From NCBI RefSeq assembly GCF_900142765.1, contig NZ_FRCB01000001.1, forward strand, positions 744,001 through 808,000: a DNA stretch of 64,000 nt. Reading direction: 5' to 3'. The first letter of the stretch is position 1; every line of letters begins with the position of its first letter. Origin of the DNA: Roseovarius litoreus (GTDB lineage: Bacteria > Pseudomonadota > Alphaproteobacteria > Rhodobacterales > Rhodobacteraceae). Both the position numbers and the translations under genes were made by a program. The notes beneath the pieces are model-generated. The model worked only from the letters and a program-made list of their open reading frames with translations. It was not told the origin of the DNA and did no database searches. Below, in pieces: positions 27,061 to 36,007 of the stretch.

Positions 27061-27825
27061 ATGTCCGATCCGCATGCCTTTTCCGATCTGCCGCTGCCGC
27101 TTTTCGCGGCAGACACATCGCCTCCCGCCACCCTCCCCCCCGGCGGGCGCCTGCCCTCCTATATCCGCGACCATCGCAAACGCCTGCGCGACAGGTTCCT
27201 GTCGGGCGGTGCTGCCGCGATGCCGGATTACGAGCTTCTGGAACTGGTGCTGTTTCGGGCCATCCCGCGCCGGGATGTCAAACCTCTGGCCCGTCAACTC
27301 CTTGATAGATTTGGTGATTTTAACGCCGTCATCTCTGCCTCCGCCGCCCTACTGGGCGAAGTGCCGGGCATCGGCGACGCCGTGATCTGCGAGCTCAAGA
27401 TCATCGAGGCTGCGGCCCACCGCCTGTCTCGTGCACGCATCCTGCAACGGCACGTCATCTCGTCCTGGGACGCGCTTCTGGACTATTGCCACACCACCAT
27501 GGCCCACCGTGAAACCGAACAATTCCGCGTCTTCTATCTCGATCGCAAGAACATCCTCATCGCCGATGAGGCGCAGGCCAACGGCACCGTCGATCACGTC
27601 CCCGTCTACCCGCGCGAAGTGGTCAAGCGCGCCCTGCACCTCAATGCCAGTGCCTTGATTCTAGTGCATAATCACCCATCAGGTGACCCCACCCCATCCG
27701 ACTCCGACATCCACATGACCCAGCAGATTCAGACCGCTGCCCAAGCCTTGGGGCTGACCTTGCACGACCATCTCATCATCGGCAAATCCTGCGAGATCAG
27801 CTTTCGCGCCCAAGGCTATCTCTAG
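27061..27825 (+). CDS. radC: RadC family JAMM/MPN-domain protein
   Basis: The 254-residue protein combines an N-terminal helix-hairpin-helix-like part (EVPGIGDAVICELK) with a C-terminal JAB/MPN domain. The metal-binding motif HNHPSGDPTPSDSD contains the HxH...SxxD residues. Its biochemical role is unsettled despite the DNA-repair name. In Rhodobacterales radC is grouped with competence genes. The ATG lies just after CTCTCCGGAT. Its last four bases overlap the end of the convergent OmpA-type gene. Confidence 0.92.
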   Translation: MSDPHAFSDLPLPLFAADTSPPATLPPGGRLPSYIRDHRKRLRDRFLSGGAAAMPDYELLELVLFRAIPRRDVKPLARQLLDRFGDFNAVISASAALLGEVPGIGDAVICELKIIEAAAHRLSRARILQRHVISSWDALLDYCHTTMAHRETEQFRVFYLDRKNILIADEAQANGTVDHVPVYPREVVKRALHLNASALILVHNHPSGDPTPSDSDIHMTQQIQTAAQALGLTLHDHLIIGKSCEISFRAQGYL

Positions 27826-29381
27826 CGCACCCAGACCTCCACGCGCCGGTTCACCTGCCGCCCCCATTCACTGTCATCGCAGGCCATCGGCATCGCCTCA
27901 CCAAAGGCTTCCGTCTCAATCGTGATCCGCGATAGATTGGCCGTCTCCGCCGCCGCGATCACCGCCGTCTTCACCGCCTCCGCGCGCTGCTCGGCAATCC
28001 GCCTGTTGCCCGCCGCCGGACCTTCACCATCGCTAAACCCCACGAAAACAAGCCTGCGCGCGTCATAAAGCCCGATCTCCAACGCCCGGGCAAGCTGCTG
28101 CACATTCGACCGCGACTGCGCATCCAGCCGCGCCGACCCGGCCTCGAAACGGAATGTCGTCGTCAACCGTCTGAGCGGCGAGAGCAGCGCCACCATGCGC
28201 TGCAGTTCCTCCAGCCCCACCTCGCTGCCCGCTTGTGTGATGGCATTGGCGAACCGGTCACCTTGGGCATTTATCTCGATTTCCTCCGGCGCCTGATCCA
28301 CGAATCCCGCCCGCCGCACCACAAGCTGCGCCGACGGATCGCGCAGATACGTCAGAAACTCCCTGACCAGCTTGGGAAACCGCCGCGCCGGCATATACAG
28401 GAACAGCGGCGCGGTCAGTGGATAATCCTCGGTCTTGACGGCCCGCCGCGTCGCCCTGAGCGTGAAGCCGCATGTGCCCCTCAAGGCCAAGGTCCATATA
28501 TTCCCGGTCTCCGAGCGGCTGGTCACACCCAACCCGAAAGGATCACCCGCCACCGCCTCGATCAGGGCCTGACCATCGGCATGGCGTATCGCGCCCTCGA
28601 CCAGCGCCCCGCCCCGCGCCGCCAGCAAGCGATCCTGCGTCGCCTGTCCGATGCCAGATTTTTCAGTGACGACATGCACCGTTATCGGCGCATCGGGGCC
28701 TCCGATATCCGACCAGTTTGTGATTTCACCCGCCAGAACACCAGCCAGTTGCGGAGTGGTTATCGCCTGCAGGGGATTGCTCGGGGCGACGATAGGCACC
28801 AGCGCATCCAGCGCCACGATCATACTGCGGCCGCGCGCGTTCAAATCCCCAAGGCCCAGCTCTTCGGCGCGCCTCACCTCGTCGTCGCGGACCTCGCGCA
28901 TGGACATGACGATATCGGTCGCATCGACCAGCAGATCGGCAAAACCCTCATCGCTGGTCGACAGATGCAGAGTGAACTCACCCACCAGGGCACCGCTTTG
29001 CGCATTGGTTAGACCATAGACATATTGCCCATCCGCAAGGTTGGTTCGGCTCAGCTCGTACTCATACCGGATCGCGAAAGCCTCGAGCAACGCAGGGATC
29101 AGGACACGCCCGATAACGGGAGCACCAGACAGGGTGACGCGCGCCACGAAATCCTCGAGATTTGGACATCCCGGACCCTCGCACAGCACCCCCGAGCCAT
29201 CGACCGTCAATTCACCGAAAATAGTATCGACCCGGTAGAACTCACCATCAAACCCGAGAAGATTTCCGGAGATTTCCACATCTCCGTCGCGCGACGTGAG
29301 TGTCACATCCTGAGCATTCACCGACAGGCCCGGACCGACCGCAAAAAGTGCGGCGAGGATCGCCGCACGTACTCGTCTCAT
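27822..29381 (-). CDS. Secreted phosphate-binding-protein/OmpA fusion
   Basis: This 519-residue protein has a signal peptide ending near SVNAQ. The middle (about 90-340) resembles PstS-type phosphate-binding proteins: LAGVLAGEITNWSDIG followed by VVTEKSGIGQATQDRLLA. The C-terminal domain (about 390-519) is OmpA-like, with FVGFSDGEG, the stretch NRRIAEQRAEAV and a final GRQVNRRVEVWVR that would grip peptidoglycan. A ligand-binding module tethered to the cell wall is the simplest reading. No Pst permease or ATPase is nearby. It is followed at 29406 by another secreted protein on the same strand. Confidence 0.8.
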   Translation of the reverse strand: MRRVRAAILAALFAVGPGLSVNAQDVTLTSRDGDVEISGNLLGFDGEFYRVDTIFGELTVDGSGVLCEGPGCPNLEDFVARVTLSGAPVIGRVLIPALLEAFAIRYEYELSRTNLADGQYVYGLTNAQSGALVGEFTLHLSTSDEGFADLLVDATDIVMSMREVRDDEVRRAEELGLGDLNARGRSMIVALDALVPIVAPSNPLQAITTPQLAGVLAGEITNWSDIGGPDAPITVHVVTEKSGIGQATQDRLLAARGGALVEGAIRHADGQALIEAVAGDPFGLGVTSRSETGNIWTLALRGTCGFTLRATRRAVKTEDYPLTAPLFLYMPARRFPKLVREFLTYLRDPSAQLVVRRAGFVDQAPEEIEINAQGDRFANAITQAGSEVGLEELQRMVALLSPLRRLTTTFRFEAGSARLDAQSRSNVQQLARALEIGLYDARRLVFVGFSDGEGPAAGNRRIAEQRAEAVKTAVIAAAETANLSRITIETEAFGEAMPMACDDSEWGRQVNRRVEVWVR

Positions 29382-29405
29382 GGATTGGCCCTCGATTGCT
29401 GCGAT

Positions 29406-30467
29406 TTAGTTCCGCGCGATCTTCAGGTCATTGACGATGTTTTTCAACACCAGAAAGTCTCCCGTGGCGTCGCATTGCGGCATTGCAAGCGAAATCTCCT
29501 GTATGGATGGCGTCTCTCCCTGCCGGATCGTGATCGTCTGCGCGTCGATATCCCGGCCACAGGTTTGCGCCGTCACCTCGGCTTCGACACTCAGGGTCAC
29601 CTCGCCCGGACGGATCGCGATGCCCGACGGAAACGTATAGATCTCCGCCATGCGCCCGTTCCCGGCGTCCTGTGTGCCAAGCCGCGTGATAAACCCGCCT
29701 TCCCCGGCGGCCGCAACCGACATATCCCGTGCCGCATCGGCCCAGACATGCCCGTCATCGCCATAGCTTGCGCCATATTCCCGCGCATGGATCTGCAAAC
29801 CGCTATGGCCGCTCCATTGCACCACGACACGGTCATAATAGGACACCGAGGTCACATCGACATTCACCAGCGCACCTTCTCCATTGCCGAACGCAGCGAT
29901 ATACAGCGCGTTTTCCGCAAGGGCCGGCACCGTCATGTTCCATCGGCCCTCAGCATCGGTGACCCCGGTGAACATCATGCCCTGATGATGCAGCGTGAAG
30001 CTTTCATTGGGCAGGCAAGCGGCATCCAGCGCAAGGTCCACCATCGCCGCAGCCGCGACAGCCCCGGTCAGCGTCAATTCGCAATCGAAGGACGGAGGGG
30101 CCTGTTCGACAGGAAGATCAAGGACCGGGGTCTGCTCGAGACTTGCGTTTACGAAAGCGGAAGCGTCAAGCGACCTGTCCGGCAGCGGCATGGGCTGCGG
30201 CGCCGCGGGCGGCATCTCGGGCAATGCCGATGTCAGCGTCACATCCGATAGATCAAGCGGCGGCTCGGGGTTCTCGGCGGCCTGGGCCGCTCCGGTCACG
30301 ACCAGCGGCGTCGCGGGCCCTGTGGCCGCGACGCTTGCCTTGGGTGTCGCTGCGGCGCCCGTCTGCGATGGCTCTGGCGTCTCCGCCACACTCTGCATGA
30401 TGAACCCTGTCGTCAGGGCACATGCAAATGTGCCGCCTGCCATCAGGTACCGTCTTAACTTCGACAT
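29406..30467 (-). CDS. Secreted or membrane-anchored protein of unknown function
   Basis: I do not recognise this 353-residue protein. It has a basic start and a hydrophobic segment (about residues 9-27, an uncleaved anchor or a signal peptide), then a long Ala/Pro/Thr-rich linker to about residue 130. A compact C-terminal part includes CELTLTGAV, DAACLPNESFTLHHQG and four cysteines in all. The layout suggests a periplasmic domain on a flexible stalk. It ends 25 bases upstream of the PstS/OmpA fusion gene and is probably co-transcribed with it. Confidence 0.7.
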   Translation of the reverse strand: MSKLRRYLMAGGTFACALTTGFIMQSVAETPEPSQTGAAATPKASVAATGPATPLVVTGAAQAAENPEPPLDLSDVTLTSALPEMPPAAPQPMPLPDRSLDASAFVNASLEQTPVLDLPVEQAPPSFDCELTLTGAVAAAAMVDLALDAACLPNESFTLHHQGMMFTGVTDAEGRWNMTVPALAENALYIAAFGNGEGALVNVDVTSVSYYDRVVVQWSGHSGLQIHAREYGASYGDDGHVWADAARDMSVAAAGEGGFITRLGTQDAGNGRMAEIYTFPSGIAIRPGEVTLSVEAEVTAQTCGRDIDAQTITIRQGETPSIQEISLAMPQCDATGDFLVLKNIVNDLKIARN

Positions 30468-30562
30468 GATCCGTGCCTCGCACCTACACTACGAAGTCAG
30501 GAATATTCCGGAAAAACGGCGTCCCTATGGCGCTGTCAAGGAGTCATTCGGGCCAGACCGGG

Positions 30563-33265
30563 TCAGGCAAGCCGCCCGTGGCAATGCTTGAACTTCTTGC
30601 CAGACCCACAAGGACACAGCTGGTTGCGGCCCGGATTGCCCCAGGTGGTGGGGTCGTTTTCATCAAAGCCGGGCGCTGCATCCTCGGCCGCGACCATACC
30701 CTGATCCGCCGTTGGCGCCGCAGCCGCCTCCATCGCGGCGCGCTGCCTGAGAAGCTCATCCATCATGGATTTCTGCTCTTCTTCGGTCATCGGCCGGATC
30801 TGCGACAGTTTTTGCGTCACATCCTGACGCAGACTGTTCAGCATGGTCTCGAAGAGTTGGAACGCCTCGTTCTTGTATTCGTTCAGCGGATCGCGCTGCG
30901 CATAGCCCCGGAAGCCCACGACGCTCCGCAAATGCTCCAGCGTCAGAAGATGCTCACGCCACTTGGTGTCGATGGCCTGCAGCAGGATCTGCTTTTCGAT
31001 CGACCGCATCGTGTCAGGGCCGAAGGCGGCCGCTTTCTGCGCCATCATCTCGTCCGCGGCCTTTTCAAGGCGTTCCGCGATGTCCTCGTCGTCAACGCCC
31101 TCTTCATCGGCCCATGCAACGACCGGCAGGTCCATGTTCAACTGATCCTTCACAGCGGCATGAAGACCCTCGGTATCCCACTGATCGGCATAGGTCTTGG
31201 GCGGCATGTAGGTGTCGACCAGATCGTCGATCACCTCGCTGCGCATGTCCTGCACGATCTCCGAAAGGTCCTCGGCCTTCATGATGTCCAGCCGCTGCTT
31301 GAAGATCACCTTGCGCTGCTCGTTCATCACATCGTCGAACTTGAGCAATTGCTTGCGGATGTCGAAGTTGCGCCCTTCGACCTTGGCTTGCGCGCGCTCC
31401 AGCGATTTGTTGACCCACGGGTGCACGATCGCCTCGCCTTCCTTCATGCCAAGCGTCGACAGCACCTTTTCCAGCCGCTCAGATCCGAAAATACGCATCA
31501 GATCGTCTTCAAGGCTCAGGAAAAACGCCGAACGCCCCGGATCGCCCTGCCGCCCCGACCTGCCGCGCAGCTGGTTGTCGATCCGGCGGCTTTCGTGCCG
31601 TTCGGTGGCCAGAACGAACAGACCGCCCGCGTCGATCACGGCCTTTTCGTCATCGGCGTGTTCGGCCTCGATGCGGGCGCGCAGCTCTTCGGGGTCGGCT
31701 TCGGGATTGGCGGCAATCGCCTCCATCACCTTGAACTCGACATTCCCGCCCAGTTTGATGTCGGTACCGCGGCCCGCCATGTTGGTGGCGATGGTCACGG
31801 CGCCCAGCTTGCCGGCATCGGCGACGATCTGTGCCTCCTGCTCATGCTGGCGCGCGTTGAGCACGTTGTGAGTGATCCCGGCAGAGGTCAGCAACCGGCT
31901 GAGCATTTCCGACTTCTCGATCGAGGTGGTCCCCACAAGAATCGGCTGGCCCTTCTCATGGGCTTCGCGGATCGTCTCGACGATCGCATCGAACTTTTCC
32001 TGCGCCGTGCGGTAAACGGCGTCATCCTCGTCGATACGGGCGATCGGCTTGTTGGTCGGCACTTCGACCACGCCCAACCCATAGATCTCGGCGAATTCCT
32101 CGGCCTCGGTGGCGGCGGTGCCGGTCATTCCCGACAGCTTTTCATACAGGCGGAAATAATTCTGGAAGGTGACACTGGCGAGCGTGACGTTCTCAGGCTG
32201 GATCTTGCAGCCTTCCTTGGCCTCGATCGCCTGATGGAGCCCGTCCGACAAACGCCGGCCCGCCATCATCCGTCCGGTGAATTCGTCGATCAGTACAACC
32301 TCGCCATCGCGAACGATGTAATCCTTGTCCTTCAGGAAAAGCTTGTGCGCGCGCAGACCCTGATTGACGTGATGCACGATAGTCGTGCTCTCCGGATCAT
32401 AAAGCGACTGCCCCTGATCCAGAAGACCGCGGTCGTGCAGAACCTCTTCCAGATATTCGTTACCCTCGTCGGTGAAGGTCACGTTGCGGGTTTTTTCATC
32501 GATCTTGTAGTGCTCTTCGTTCAGCAGCGGGATCAGCTCATTGATGCTGACATAAAGCTCGCTGCGATCCTGTGCCGGACCGGAAATGATAAGCGGCGTG
32601 CGCGCCTCGTCGATCAGGATACTGTCCACCTCGTCCACGATGGCGAAATAATGATCCTTCTGATTCATCTCCTCGAGCGAGGATTTCATGTTGTCGCGCA
32701 GATAATCGAACCCAAGCTCGTTGTTGGTGGCATAGGTCACGTCCGACGCATAGGCCTGCTTTTTCTCGGACTCGGGCTGCTGCGGGTAAACCACGCCTGT
32801 GGTCATGCCCAACGCGGCATAGACCTTGCCCATCCATTCGGCATCGCGCTTGGCCAGATAGTCGTTGACCGTGACGATATGCACACCCTTGCCCGCCAGC
32901 GCGTTCAGGTAGCCGGGAAAGGTCGACACCAGCGTCTTGCCCTCGCCGGTCTTCATCTCGCTGATATTGCCCTGATGCAGGAAGATGCCCCCCATCAACT
33001 GCACATCGAAGGCGCGCAATCCAAGCGCCCTTTTCGCCGCCTCCCGACAGTTCGCAAAGGCTTCGGGCAGAAGGGCGTCAAGGCTTTCACCCTCTGCGAG
33101 TCGCTTCTTGAATTCCTGGGTCTTTTCGATAAGCCCCGCGTCACTCAACGCTTCGTACTCAGGTTCCAGCGCGTTGATCTTCTCGACCAGCGGGCGTGTC
33201 GCCTTGATCTTGCGGTCATTCGGGGTGCCGAAGATCTTCTTGGCGACAGTTCCAATACCCAGCAT
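30563..33265 (-). CDS. secA: Protein translocase subunit SecA
   Basis: SecA is the ATPase that drives preproteins through SecYEG. At 900 residues it is full length. Visible are Walker [10 protein letters not shown], the DEAD-type VDEVDSI, the helicase motifs [11 protein letters not shown] and [11 protein letters not shown], and a C-terminal zinc-binding tail ([17 protein letters not shown]) that also binds SecB. I chose the ATG at 33265, giving the family N-terminus [13 protein letters not shown]; an in-frame start 14 codons earlier is less likely. It is divergent from a periplasmic PPIase gene, a common roseobacter arrangement. Confidence 0.97.
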   Translation of the reverse strand: MLGIGTVAKKIFGTPNDRKIKATRPLVEKINALEPEYEALSDAGLIEKTQEFKKRLAEGESLDALLPEAFANCREAAKRALGLRAFDVQLMGGIFLHQGNISEMKTGEGKTLVSTFPGYLNALAGKGVHIVTVNDYLAKRDAEWMGKVYAALGMTTGVVYPQQPESEKKQAYASDVTYATNNELGFDYLRDNMKSSLEEMNQKDHYFAIVDEVDSILIDEARTPLIISGPAQDRSELYVSINELIPLLNEEHYKIDEKTRNVTFTDEGNEYLEEVLHDRGLLDQGQSLYDPESTTIVHHVNQGLRAHKLFLKDKDYIVRDGEVVLIDEFTGRMMAGRRLSDGLHQAIEAKEGCKIQPENVTLASVTFQNYFRLYEKLSGMTGTAATEAEEFAEIYGLGVVEVPTNKPIARIDEDDAVYRTAQEKFDAIVETIREAHEKGQPILVGTTSIEKSEMLSRLLTSAGITHNVLNARQHEQEAQIVADAGKLGAVTIATNMAGRGTDIKLGGNVEFKVMEAIAANPEADPEELRARIEAEHADDEKAVIDAGGLFVLATERHESRRIDNQLRGRSGRQGDPGRSAFFLSLEDDLMRIFGSERLEKVLSTLGMKEGEAIVHPWVNKSLERAQAKVEGRNFDIRKQLLKFDDVMNEQRKVIFKQRLDIMKAEDLSEIVQDMRSEVIDDLVDTYMPPKTYADQWDTEGLHAAVKDQLNMDLPVVAWADEEGVDDEDIAERLEKAADEMMAQKAAAFGPDTMRSIEKQILLQAIDTKWREHLLTLEHLRSVVGFRGYAQRDPLNEYKNEAFQLFETMLNSLRQDVTQKLSQIRPMTEEEQKSMMDELLRQRAAMEAAAAPTADQGMVAAEDAAPGFDENDPTTWGNPGRNQLCPCGSGKKFKHCHGRLA

Positions 33266-33451
33266 ATCCAATCCGTTCCGGTGTTTGCACTTGTCAGTGA
33301 GAGGCAATTGCTTGCCCCGCCTTCCGCACCACCCTAGAAAGGCACAGAATGGCGGTGTCTTGGTCCAAAGCCGATGTAAGGGGCCGCCGTTAGAGTGTCA
33401 ACGTCGCGCAGGCGCGCGTCACCCAACGCAGCACTGCAAAGGAAAGACTTC

Positions 33452-34309
33452 ATGACCTTCCGTACCAAGCTTTTCCCGGCCCTCGCGATTGTCGCAGCGG
33501 TCGGTTTCGCACAAGCCCCGGCAGCTCAGGACAGCCCGGATATCGATACCGTTCTGGCCACTGTGAACGGCACGGATATCACCTTGGGCCACATGATCGC
33601 GCTGCGCGCCAGCCTGCCGGCACAATATGGCCAGCTGCCGCCGGAAATCCTGTTCAACGGCATTCTCGACCAGCTGATTCAGCAAACCCTTCTCATGCAA
33701 AGCTTCGAGGGCGAAGTCTCCAAGCGCAGCGCCCTCGTGCTTGAAAACGAACGCCGCGCGATCCTCGCCACCGAGGTTATCGAAAAAGTGATGCAAGGCG
33801 CTCTGACCGACGCCGACGTTCAAGCCGCCTACGAAGAGCGCTATGCCAACGCCGGACAAGAGACCGAATACAAGGCCGCACATATCCTTGTCGAAACCGA
33901 GGAAACAGCTCGCGACCTGATCGCCCAGCTGGACGGCGGCGCCGATTTCGCCACTCTTGCCCGCGAAAATTCGACCGGCCCCTCTGGTCCCAATGGCGGC
34001 GATCTGGGCTGGTTCGGCCCCGGTGTCATGGTCGAGTCGTTCTTCAACGCCGTGGCAAGCCTCGAGCCGGGACAGGTCTCCGAGCCGGTGCAGACCCAAT
34101 TCGGATGGCATGTCATCAAGCTGAATGAAACCCGGCTTACCGAAACACCCCCGCTGGAAGAGGTCCGCGCCGAAATCGAAGAAACCCTTCGGCAGGAAAA
34201 ATTCGACGACCATGTCGACACCCTGACCGGCCAAGCCACGATCGAACGTAGCGATGCATCGGGTATCGCGCCGGAAACGATCAACAATCTCGATCTTCTG
34301 GAGAACTGA
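33452..34309 (+). CDS. Periplasmic peptidylprolyl isomerase (PpiC/parvulin type)
   Basis: This 285-residue foldase has a signal peptide (about 28 residues, ending near PAAQD), an N-terminal SurA-like helical part and a parvulin domain at about 140-235. The parvulin domain starts YKAAHILVETEE and includes GGDLGWFGPGVMV and FGWHVIKLNE. It would help fold exported proteins in the periplasm, which suits its position opposite secA. The ATG at 33452 follows AAGGAAAG; longer upstream starts lack a binding site. argJ begins three bases after its stop codon. Confidence 0.9.
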   Translation: MTFRTKLFPALAIVAAVGFAQAPAAQDSPDIDTVLATVNGTDITLGHMIALRASLPAQYGQLPPEILFNGILDQLIQQTLLMQSFEGEVSKRSALVLENERRAILATEVIEKVMQGALTDADVQAAYEERYANAGQETEYKAAHILVETEETARDLIAQLDGGADFATLARENSTGPSGPNGGDLGWFGPGVMVESFFNAVASLEPGQVSEPVQTQFGWHVIKLNETRLTETPPLEEVRAEIEETLRQEKFDDHVDTLTGQATIERSDASGIAPETINNLDLLEN

Positions 34310-34312
34310 CAA

Positions 34313-35542
34313 ATGGGCGCAAAGCCTCCGCTGTCCCCGCTTGCTCCTGCCTCTTTTCCCGATCTTCCGCATATCGCCGGGGTGCGCTTTGCAACCGCTC
34401 AAGCCGGGGTGCGCTACAAGGGCCGCGAAGACGTGATGCTGGCCGTTCTGGCCCCCGGCACGGCCATGGCCGGGGCCTTCACGCGCTCCGCGACGCGGTC
34501 TTCTGCGGTGCTTGATTGCCAGCGGAAAATTGGGCAGCACAGCAGCGCCGGGGCTGCGATCCTCGTCAATTCGGGCAACGCAAACGCCTTTACCGGGCGC
34601 CATGGCGATGCATCGGTCAAGGCGGTGACCGATGCCGCTGCAAAGGCTCTGAACCTGCCCGAAACGCGGATTTTCACATCGTCCACCGGTGTCATCGGCG
34701 AGCCGTTACCGCATGACCGCATCACCGCCAAACTCGATGAGCTGTCCGCCAACTTGGCCCCCGACGCGATCGACGCCGCCGCGCGCGCCATCATGACCAC
34801 CGACACCTTCGCCAAGGGTTCTGGCACCACCATCACGATCGACGGGCAAAACGTGCATATCGCCGGTATCGCCAAGGGATCGGGCATGATCGCGCCGGAC
34901 ATGGCGACCATGCTGGTCTATATCTTCACTGATGCGGTGATCGACCAGCCGGTTTTGCAATCCATGGTCACCGCGCTGAACCGCACCACCTTCAACTGCA
35001 TCACCGTCGACAGCGACACATCGACCTCCGATACGCTTCTGGTGGCGGCCACCGGCGCGTCCGGCATCCGGGTCACCGACGAAAGCATCGGCTTCATGGC
35101 CGGTCTGCGCCAGGTCATGCTCGATCTCGCCCATCAGGTCGTGCGCGACGGCGAAGGCGCCACGAAATTCGTCGAAGTGTCGGTGACCGGCGCCGCCAGC
35201 GACGCCGACGCTCACACGCACGCCATGGCCATCGCCAATTCGCCGCTGGTCAAGACGGCCATCGCCGGCGAAGATCCCAATTGGGGGCGGATTGTCATGG
35301 CCATCGGCAAATCCGGCGCGCGGGCCGACCGGGACACGCTGTCCATCTGGTTCGGGCATATCCGCGTGGCGCGCGATGGCTGGGTCGATCCCGATTACGA
35401 CGAGGCGGACGCGGCCCTTTACATGAAACAGCAAGAGCTCGTGATCCATGTCGATCTCGGTCTTGGCGGCGGCACGGCGGTTGTCTGGACCTGCGATCTG
35501 ACCCATGGCTATATCGACATCAACGCCGATTACCGCTCATGA
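34313..35542 (+). CDS. argJ: Bifunctional glutamate N-acetyltransferase/amino-acid acetyltransferase
   Basis: ArgJ recycles the acetyl group from N-acetylornithine to glutamate in arginine synthesis. It is made as a precursor that cuts itself at a conserved Ala-Thr bond, here in KGSGMIAPDMATML with Thr199 as the new N-terminal nucleophile. The 409-residue length and the motifs SGNANAFTG and STGVIGEPLP are typical. It runs into mutT, whose ATG overlaps its stop codon. The argG gene of the same pathway is also in the window. Confidence 0.96.
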   Translation: MGAKPPLSPLAPASFPDLPHIAGVRFATAQAGVRYKGREDVMLAVLAPGTAMAGAFTRSATRSSAVLDCQRKIGQHSSAGAAILVNSGNANAFTGRHGDASVKAVTDAAAKALNLPETRIFTSSTGVIGEPLPHDRITAKLDELSANLAPDAIDAAARAIMTTDTFAKGSGTTITIDGQNVHIAGIAKGSGMIAPDMATMLVYIFTDAVIDQPVLQSMVTALNRTTFNCITVDSDTSTSDTLLVAATGASGIRVTDESIGFMAGLRQVMLDLAHQVVRDGEGATKFVEVSVTGAASDADAHTHAMAIANSPLVKTAIAGEDPNWGRIVMAIGKSGARADRDTLSIWFGHIRVARDGWVDPDYDEADAALYMKQQELVIHVDLGLGGGTAVVWTCDLTHGYIDINADYRS

Positions 35543-35937
35543 AGACCTTGCTTGTTTCTGCCGTGGCACTGATCGACGTTGATGGCCGCATTCTTCTCAC
35601 ACAACGTCCCGAGGGCAAGTCCATGGCTGGCCTGTGGGAGTTTCCGGGCGGCAAGGTCGAGCCGGGCGAAACGCCCGAACATGCGCTGATCCGCGAGCTT
35701 GAAGAGGAATTGGGCATCAACACCTGGCAAAGCTGTCTCGCGCCGCTGACCTTTGCCAGCCACAGCTATGACGATTTCCACTTGCTGATGCCGCTCTTCG
35801 CCTGTCGCAAATGGGACGGAACACCGCAGGGGCGTGAGGGGCAGACCCTGAAATGGGTCAAACCGAATGCCCTGCGCGACTATCCCATGCCGCCGGCGGA
35901 CATTCCCCTGATCCCGATCCTGCGCGACTGGCTGTAA
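35539..35937 (+). CDS. mutT: 8-oxo-dGTP diphosphatase (MutT)
   Basis: The 132-residue Nudix hydrolase cleans oxidised nucleotides from the pool. The Nudix box is GGKVEPGETPEHALIRELEEEL with every catalytic residue present (written in pieces: GGKVEPGE, then RELEEELG). Preceding WEFPGG and the C-terminal LKWVKPNAL are typical of MutT. Its start overlaps the argJ stop (ATGA), so translation is coupled. Confidence 0.92.
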   Translation: MKTLLVSAVALIDVDGRILLTQRPEGKSMAGLWEFPGGKVEPGETPEHALIRELEEELGINTWQSCLAPLTFASHSYDDFHLLMPLFACRKWDGTPQGREGQTLKWVKPNALRDYPMPPADIPLIPILRDWL

Positions 35938-35954
35938 GACCGTCCTGCAAAACG

Positions 35955-35985
35955 CGAAAAGGGGCCGCCCTTGGGCAGCCCCTGT
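35955..35985 (-). terminator. Terminator of the rimP-nusA-ylxR-infB operon
   Basis: On the minus strand GGGGCTGCCC pairs with GGGCGGCCCC around a two-base loop and is followed by TTTT. It begins about 25 bases after the infB stop codon and lies opposite the end of mutT. Confidence 0.75.
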
Positions 35986-36007
35986 CAAACTCGCGTTGAT
36001 ATCAGGA

